Assembly: GCF_020520425.1 (NCBI RefSeq)
Contig: NC_079490.1
Span: 54,538,517 to 54,602,516, forward strand
Direction of reading: 5' to 3'
Source of the DNA: Spinacia oleracea
Taxonomy: Eukaryota > Streptophyta > Magnoliopsida > Caryophyllales > Amaranthaceae
Length of the DNA: 64,000 nt
Position 1 is the first letter of the stretch. The number at the start of each line of letters is the position of its first letter. The notes under the pieces were generated by a model, which ran no database searches, was not told the DNA's origin, and was given only the letters and a program-made list of their open reading frames with translations. Below, piece by piece: positions 57,401 to 64,000 of this stretch. The position numbers and the translations under genes are program-made.

Positions 57401-60400
57401 ATGTTTTACAAACATGGGCCTCAAACCCATCTTTAAAACAGTTCATGGAATTCAAAGCTATGCTTGATTTCCAGTGCTACAACGTGAGTTTTGCTTCTCA
57501 CTTGTTGCATAGGTTTAGTTATCATGCTTTGCCAATCTTAATATCCTTTTCATCGAATGTTCTTCGAGATAGATGATAAGATCTTTTGAGTATGTTTACT
57601 TTGTGATCTAATCTTTTCTTGCTTCAAGAGTGGTTCTACGCATTTTTCAATGAAGAACCATCAAGCCAGCAGACATGTGATCTATCCAAGTTCAGTGAAG
57701 AACTCTTTAACATAAACAACCCTGTTTTATTGCTTCTTAGGCAATAAGTATTTTTACTTCAACTTTATAGGTTGCTAGTGATGCTTTGTTTGGAATTACT
57801 TATCCAAGCAGTTCACAGATATGTGGAATACTTTCCAACTGTATCTTAGAACATAGAAATTAATATTTTAATATCCCACGTGACAACTCATGGTCTCCAA
57901 TCCATGTTGCCATTTCAAAACACGATGCTCTATAGCTCGTCCTTATCAATGGTTAACTCCTAAGGGTCTTGCTTAATCCTTTGCCAGTGTTTATGCGTGT
58001 AGCATCAATATTTAGCATATCTTTATTTCCTTGAATCAAGAACTATTCCTATGTACCTTTTCAAGTACCATAAGTATTCTTGATCTCAATCTAGTTGATC
58101 TTCACTTAGATCAATAGAGATGGGTATATGTTCGTTATGCCTAAAGCCATACGATACATTTTGGCGATCCTTAGATTATATCATACATGATAAATTCTTT
58201 TGAAGAATAATTCCCAATTGAATTCTATTCATATAACTTTAGCTCATCTAGTTTCAGTTGATACTAAATCCAGCTAAATTCTTTGACATATAATATAGGT
58301 TAAGAATCTTACTTAGATTCTTTGATGTTTAACTTAGTAAATGCTTATACATAGTTCAAACATCCTTTACTTAGATTTATTCATATGGGTCGAATATCTC
58401 CAATGGAGTCTTTCGTGTTTGATTTGGTAAATGCCATCACTTAATCCAAAACAATATCATAAGATCTTTGTAAATAGATCTTAATACCCAGTATGTACTA
58501 AGTTTCGCCATGGTCCATCATTGATGAATAATTTCAAATCTAAGTCATTAGCATTTGAATTTTATTTCACAATAGAGAGATATGTGTGATACACATAGGA
58601 CCAATTGAGTTTTACGTACTCCCACTAAACTTCTTATATATCTATAAGAATCATGTACATTTTATGAAACTAAAATACTTATTAGCTTTACTAAAATACA
58701 TTTTCAATTTCCCAGTTGCTTGCTTAAATCCATACTTAGATTTCATAAGCTAGCATTCATTTCAAGCATTATTTGGATCCACAAATCCTATGACATGCCA
58801 TGTACATAGTTTTCTTCCAACATTTGATTGAGGAATATGTTTTGTCATCCAATTGCCATATGTACCAATATGCAATCATTGCTTGAATTTATAGACTTGA
58901 GCATTACGATTATGCATGAGGTTTCAACATAATCCATGCCATGAATTTGCTTGTAACCTTTAGCAACTAATCTAGCTTTGTGTGTTAACACAATTTCATG
59001 TTTGATGGTTTTTATCCTTAAAATAAACTTGCAACCAATAGGTGTGAAACTATTCTTGCAAATCAACAAAATTTCAATTTTGTCATCAAAACATTGAGTA
59101 TGTTTTATGGCCTCTAACCATTTAAAACATTTGAGTCTATATATGGCCTCTAACCATTATAGGGAATCTGGGTTTCATCATAGCTTTCTTACAGGTCACA
59201 AACTCATAAATAGTTTGACTGCAAGTTGTAGGTTTCTTTACTATCTAGTAGAAGAATTGCATAGCTTCAGTGACCTGAACTCCATGTTTCTTCACTATCT
59301 AATAGAAGAATCTCATAGTTTCAGTGACTTGAACTCTATGCCTACTTGGGTATAGAACATCAAACAATAGAATATCAATAGCCACTTAAAAGTCCTTTGA
59401 ATATTCTGTTCTCCTTGAAGCACTTGTAAAGTCTTCTAAGAGATGTCTATTCTTTAAAGCCACTTCTAAAGTCCTTAAAGAATACATGTTCGGATTTTCT
59501 AAAGAACTTCGAAAAGCCTCCTGAATGTCCGTTTATGTTTGTTGTTCGCCTCGAAGACTTTCGAGGTCTATTTTCTCCCACTTGTCATTTTGGAAACGAA
59601 TCTCTAAAAGGACATTATTTCGAGCAAACAAACATTATGTTCTCAAAAATTCGTGGTAGAAACAATACCCTTGTGTCTCATTTGAATAAATCACAATGAA
59701 ACATATATCTAGACTTGGGCCTTAGTTTGTTGAATAACAAACACTAAGCTCCCACTGAGTTTAGCAACTCTTTAGATATATATTTATAAAAAGATATTCT
59801 GAAATTACTTTTCAATAGCTTTGACGAATTTGGTTTAGTTTGGTGGTAGTTGAGCATTTTGTTTTAGAAATTATAGGAAAAGTCTTTATGATTCATCATT
59901 GATCGAATCAAGTACTAATTGACTTCGATTATTCCAACGTAGATATGATATATCTTATGGAGCTAGATCGTGAATTTACAACACACAATCATTGATGATC
60001 ATTCTTGACTTAAGTAATCATCAACATGATCTGACCTAGATCTTTATGATTCCTTGCCAAGTGGATTTTATACTCCTGAATCTTTGAACTAGCCAAACAG
60101 ATTCAACTTATATCACATTTGAGTAAATAAACCTATATTCACTCAAGTCCATGTGAAATAATAAAGTCATAAAATCTTTAGCTTTGATTCTATTGTCTAG
60201 GCGTTCTAACAATAGTTCATATCTTTTGTTACTTTCAACAAGTAAGACTAGTTGTCTTAAATTGATCTAGAAATCAATCAACTTTCAAAAGTCCATAAAA
60301 ATAGAGCTTTTGAATGTTAACTTGTTGATATGGTCTAAGCAACAATGCCAAAGATTAGTGGAACTCAAATCAAGGGGTTGATTTGAACCTAGTAAAGTTC

Positions 60401-61310
60401 TTTAAAGAGTCGTTTGTTTTAATCAAGCATATTGACTCAACCCGTAATTGACCATTTCATTCAAATAAACAAACAAACATTGTTTTTGTTTTTCTTGAAT
60501 GTGAGTCTTTCTGTGTTTGAAAACAGAAATTTAGGTATGCTGATTATGGAACAAAATAGCCATTAAGTTCCAGCCTTTGAAAGGACTTAAAACAAACTAG
60601 ATGACCCTACAACTAATGTAGCATTGCCATGCTTCATACCCCACTTGTAGGCCATTAGTGTAGCCTAGCTTCCATTGTTTGAGCTATTACCGAAGTAAGA
60701 ACCTCAAGCGGTATATGATACCAAGGAAGTTTGATTGCTAGGTCACTTCTCTTTAAACATAAACTTATAGGTAGAAACGGAATCGTAAATTCCTTTCATT
60801 TGTTCCTTGTTTTCCTATTTCTTGTACCCTTTCTTATAGTCTTAAGAATTGAATTCTTTAGTGTTGACTTTTATACTTTGTTAGACATGTCCAATGTCAC
60901 TCCAACAAGGTTTTTACCATTTAATTTATGTTGAATAATTTGTTTCAACTAGATGATCTTACCAGAAGCTTCTAAAGTTCTCTAAGCATCGATCTATTTG
61001 AATGTCTAGGGACTAGACTCATTCGAGAATTAAATGGACAAAGATATTAGGTTGTTAACCATTGGTAAAGCTGAGCGTTTTAAACTCAATGCTTTATGAT
61101 CTCAAAACTACAGTGTATTTTGAATTCACAAGCACCAATTGGCTTGCCATTCGATTTTGATATTCGAAAACAACCATAAAAGTCGATATAAGAAACGTAT
61201 ATTTTAAATTGCTCACTTTCTCTCATTCTCGTGAATCGTTCTTGGATTCATTACCAATCGAGGAAATTTACTGTTAGCTTTCTAAAAGGATTTACTGCAG
61301 TGCAAGATAT
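57401..61310 (-). pseudogene. Copia-E degenerate gag-pol region
   Basis: The clearest protein remnant is at 59069-58845 on the minus strand, matching the RT entry: NSFTPIGCKFILRI, KARLVAKGYKQIHGMDYVET and MLKSI. No long frame survives. Nucleotide sequence follows Copia-B over long stretches: for example TGGCGAAACTTAGTACATAC here (reverse complement near 58510) against TGGCGAAACTTAGAACATAC at 14293. Similarity to Copia-C coding sequence is much weaker. Confidence 0.75.
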
Positions 61311-63802
61311 TTAATTATAAACAATAATTAAAACATACAGTGAAGCATGCAAAGTCTAAACATTTATCATGAGTAATAACTTGAAAATTAAAGCAATCAT
61401 GCAATTTAAACAAGTTATTGGCATTTTATTCGATTTTATTGTTCCGGCAGGTGTGAATAAAATGATTCCAAGATCCTAAAACCATTGAAGAATTAAGCAC
61501 AGTTTGTCGACTCAATCCTAAAATATCTTAGGTAAGCAAAAACCTTTTGCTAATAGTCTAGAAACTATTCTTGGTTGATAGGCACGTCTAAGAACTTATT
61601 AGGTAAACCTATCGATTTTGCCACGACATAAAAGGACTCCTTACTTATATCGTTGAGTTTCACCAAAACTAACATGTACTCACAATTATTTGTGTACCTT
61701 GCCCCTTTAGGACCAATAAGTAACACCTCGCTGAGCGAAAACTATTACTAGATTGATGTAAAGGATATCCAAGCAAGTGTATATTTTGGCATGGCACCTT
61801 TTAACTCAATTTTTAAGTTTGAAACTTAAGGCTTTTACTATGTTGGTTAGATTTTAAGTGAACTAAAATCCTTAATCATGCAACATAATCAAGCTTTGAT
61901 CTCATGCATATTTAAGACATATTTAAAAGCAATAAATAACTTAAAACATGCATAAGATAAATGTGATCTAGTATGGCCCGACTTCATCTTGAAGCTTTAA
62001 CTTCAAAGTCCGTCTTGAAAATCTCCGTGGGAGGCACCATTTTCTTCAAATAGGATAAGCTATAATTAAAACTAATTACAACTATTTGATGGTACGCAGA
62101 CCATATTTGAATTGAAAAACAACTTTGGTACTTTAGACCAATTATATTCAAATTAATGGTACGCAGACCATATTTTCTATCCTATTTGGGCCATACTAGT
62201 CACTTCATAACCTGCAAAACAGTACATATACAATATATACCATTCACCCATTCATTATCATGAATGGCCCACATAGCTGGTTAGTAAAACACATTATGCA
62301 TCACATAAACATTTGCAGCAATTAATCAAGGGCACCAATAATCTACAAATTATTCAGTCCTTATTAATTCTAATCAAGTTGTTTTAACCTTAAGGATTTG
62401 TAGACCTAATCAAGAGTTTATGACTAAAAAGGGCTCCCACTTAAACCAATAAATTCATATGCTTTACTAATTTTAAACATAAAAATGTATTTCTAGTCTA
62501 ACCGGAAACATACAAATTTAATTAAAATTTAAAGCTAATATAAATTTATAATTGAATCCACAAAGTTTAATTTAATTTCAGTCGTATTTAAATTAATTCA
62601 TGATTTTAATTTTAGTAAAATAATTAGAATAAATAAAATTTATTATAATTACAATATTCAAAATTAAAATCCAAGAAAATAATTTTAATTATCAATTTTA
62701 AAATTAATTAAAATTACGTAAACTGAAAATTTCAAATTAAAATTTCAAAACGATCTAATCGCAACGCAACAACCTCGCGCATCGCACGCCCATGGGCTAC
62801 ACTCACACAGCCATCGCTGGCCATGTGCACGCAGCCCATGCGCTGCGTCGCATCGCTGCTGCTCACCATCGCAAGGCATCAATCGAACACGCGAGCCAGT
62901 GCTCGCTGCGCGCGCCAGCGCTCGACGCAACAAGCATGCTGCCGCAGCCCATCGCTGGGCGCAACGCTCGTCGCACGTCACAACAAGCAAGCTGCTCGCC
63001 ATCGCTGGGCGCAGCGCTCGTCGCACGTCGCAACAAGCACGCTGCACGCCATCGCTAGGCGCAGCGCTCGTCGCACGCACACTAGCGCTCGCTGCGCGCG
63101 AGGCTCTGCATGCTTGCGCGAGGCAGTGCGCGATGTGGCGCAGCACGCTTGCTGCCCACACGCGACTGCTCGTGCCTTGCTCTCGCCCTTGCGCATGCGC
63201 CCATTGCTCACAGCCCACGATACAAGGCAGGGCTGCTGCCTTGTGCTCGTGCACCATGCCCTTGCTCGCTACATTCGTACCGCATGGGCGACGAGCTCCC
63301 TTGCTCGTCGTCGCATGCCCGCACTATACAACACCCCTTAAGGGTAGCACGTAGCGTCCATTGCTTTGTGCGTGCAAGTTATATGAGCGAATCGCATAAA
63401 AAATTAAAAATTTATATTCAAAATTAATGACAAATTAATAAATAATATTAATTTCATAATTTTAGCGCGAAAAATCGAAAATTTATTATTTAATTGATTT
63501 CCGATTAACATGGATTCAAGTCTAGGTCATAAAAATTTAAAATTTAACATAAATTTACAATTTTTATGGTGGTTTTTAATCATAGGTATCTAATTAAATT
63601 ATAACTAATTATGAAAATAAAATTAATTCTAAATTATTCCAATTTTCAACAAATTAATCATAATTACAAATTAGATTGCATAATTAACAAGGCTAGGCAT
63701 TCAAACTTGTTAAACATATACAGTAGGTCAATCAAAAATTCAAGATTTATCAACAAGAATCGCAAATATTTAATTTAACATCTTAAATTTACGAAATTTT
63801 GC
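61311..63802 (-). other. Copia-E leader with GC-rich island
   Basis: Reverse complement of the Copia leader type (the segment 61940-62230 aligns with 10740-10990 and 35290-35540). A GC-rich island lies at 62760-63340 within very AT-rich DNA. ORFs on both strands of that island are not genes. The primer site would be expected just beyond 63800. Confidence 0.7.
62927..63085. repeat. Three tandem copies of a unit of about 53 bp in the GC island
   Basis: Units share CATCGCTGGGCGCA, CGCTCGTCGCACGTC and CAACAAGCA, at about 62927, 62980 and 63033. Confidence 0.75.
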
Positions 63803-64000
63803 ATTCGAAAAACTAAAGCACCAAGAATGGGTGATTTGTATCTCACAGTTTGCCCAAACTGGTGCTTTACCACCAATCTAAGTTGTCATTATAATGGTAG
63901 GATTATTCTTGCCTGGGACCCTGATGTGTTCAAAATGGATATCATCCATATGGGAAGTCAGTTGATCCACACATACATCACTGTAAGAAGCTCCGATAAG
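63803..64000 (+). pseudogene. LINE ORF2 endonuclease fragment, runs off the window
   Basis: The + strand is open from 63803 to the window end. It reads KTKAPRMGDLYLTVCPNW, then NGRIILAWDPDVFKMDIIHM, the pattern of the apurinic-type endonuclease of plant LINE ORF2 (ETKVK...; GRI...WDP). The upstream catalytic Asn/Glu part is missing, so it is 5'-truncated or cut at the junction. This strand is opposite to the LINE at 54260-55209, so it is a separate insertion. Confidence 0.75.

Larger units (their letters stand above)
55210..63802 (-). mobile_element. Copia-E: decayed Ty1/Copia element, 5' end missing in the window
   Basis: One LTR (3' in element sense) at 55210-56583, a polypurine tract, a conserved 3' non-coding region, a degenerate pol and a long leader run to about 63800. 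There + strand LINE coding sequence begins and no second LTR is seen. The internal region matches Copia-B in reverse complement over most of its length. It inserted into the LINE fragment to its left. Confidence 0.85.

Overview
This window is a repeat-dense block of a flowering-plant nuclear genome. Plant-specific retrotransposon lineages (Tat and Athila Ty3/Gypsy, long-LTR Ty1/Copia), a Stowaway-like MITE end, plant-type LINE sequence and two eukaryotic tRNA genes all point that way. The sequence resembles Caryophyllales repeats as I remember them, but that is weak inference. I see no host protein-coding gene. The only host genes I can support are tRNA-Phe(GAA) and tRNA-Thr(AGT).

Layout: 1-392 is MITE end plus host DNA. 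393-32489 is a Tat-lineage element (Tat-A) on the + strand, with TSD ATATT. Inside it, 8352-28382 is a decayed Copia element (Copia-B, +). Inside the 3' LTR of Copia-B, 16906-28023 is an Athila element on the - strand, with TSD TAAGG. The insertion order is therefore Tat-A, then Copia-B, then Athila. Less than 100 bp of host DNA further on, 32582-42250 is a complete but mutated Copia element (Copia-C, +, TSD AAATT). After another short host strip, 42340-53196 is a second Tat-type element (Tat-D, -, TSD GTTAC). 53202-54225 holds host DNA, the two tRNA genes and a short LINE tail. 54260-55209 is a LINE 3' end (-), cut by the LTR of a fourth Copia (Copia-E, -, 55210 to about 63800). 63803-64000 starts a different LINE on the + strand.

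The most interesting material is not the pol genes. (1) Each Tat element carries, between pol and its 3' LTR and antisense to itself, a multi-exon gene with canonical GT-AG introns and phase-consistent exons. One encodes a plant-mobile-domain-like protein, the other a protein of the 'putative gypsy type transposon' type. Antisense is the orientation in which introns survive an RNA intermediate. (2) Copia-B and Copia-E share the same decayed pol-derived internal sequence, while Copia-B keeps LTR, leader and 3' non-coding sequence nearly identical to the coding element Copia-C. This looks like a non-autonomous family that moved after losing its genes, and a 27-nt motif with a purine run is retained in all three. 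(3) The tRNA-Thr gene is followed at once by about 100 bp of LINE 3' tail and a (TAA)n run, which is the layout of a tRNA-derived SINE. (4) Tat-D has an 11-copy array of a motif resembling its own polypurine tract. (5) The 5' LTR of Athila has lost the segment with its TATA box.

None of the pol or gag reading frames is intact, so any movement of these copies would need proteins supplied from elsewhere.
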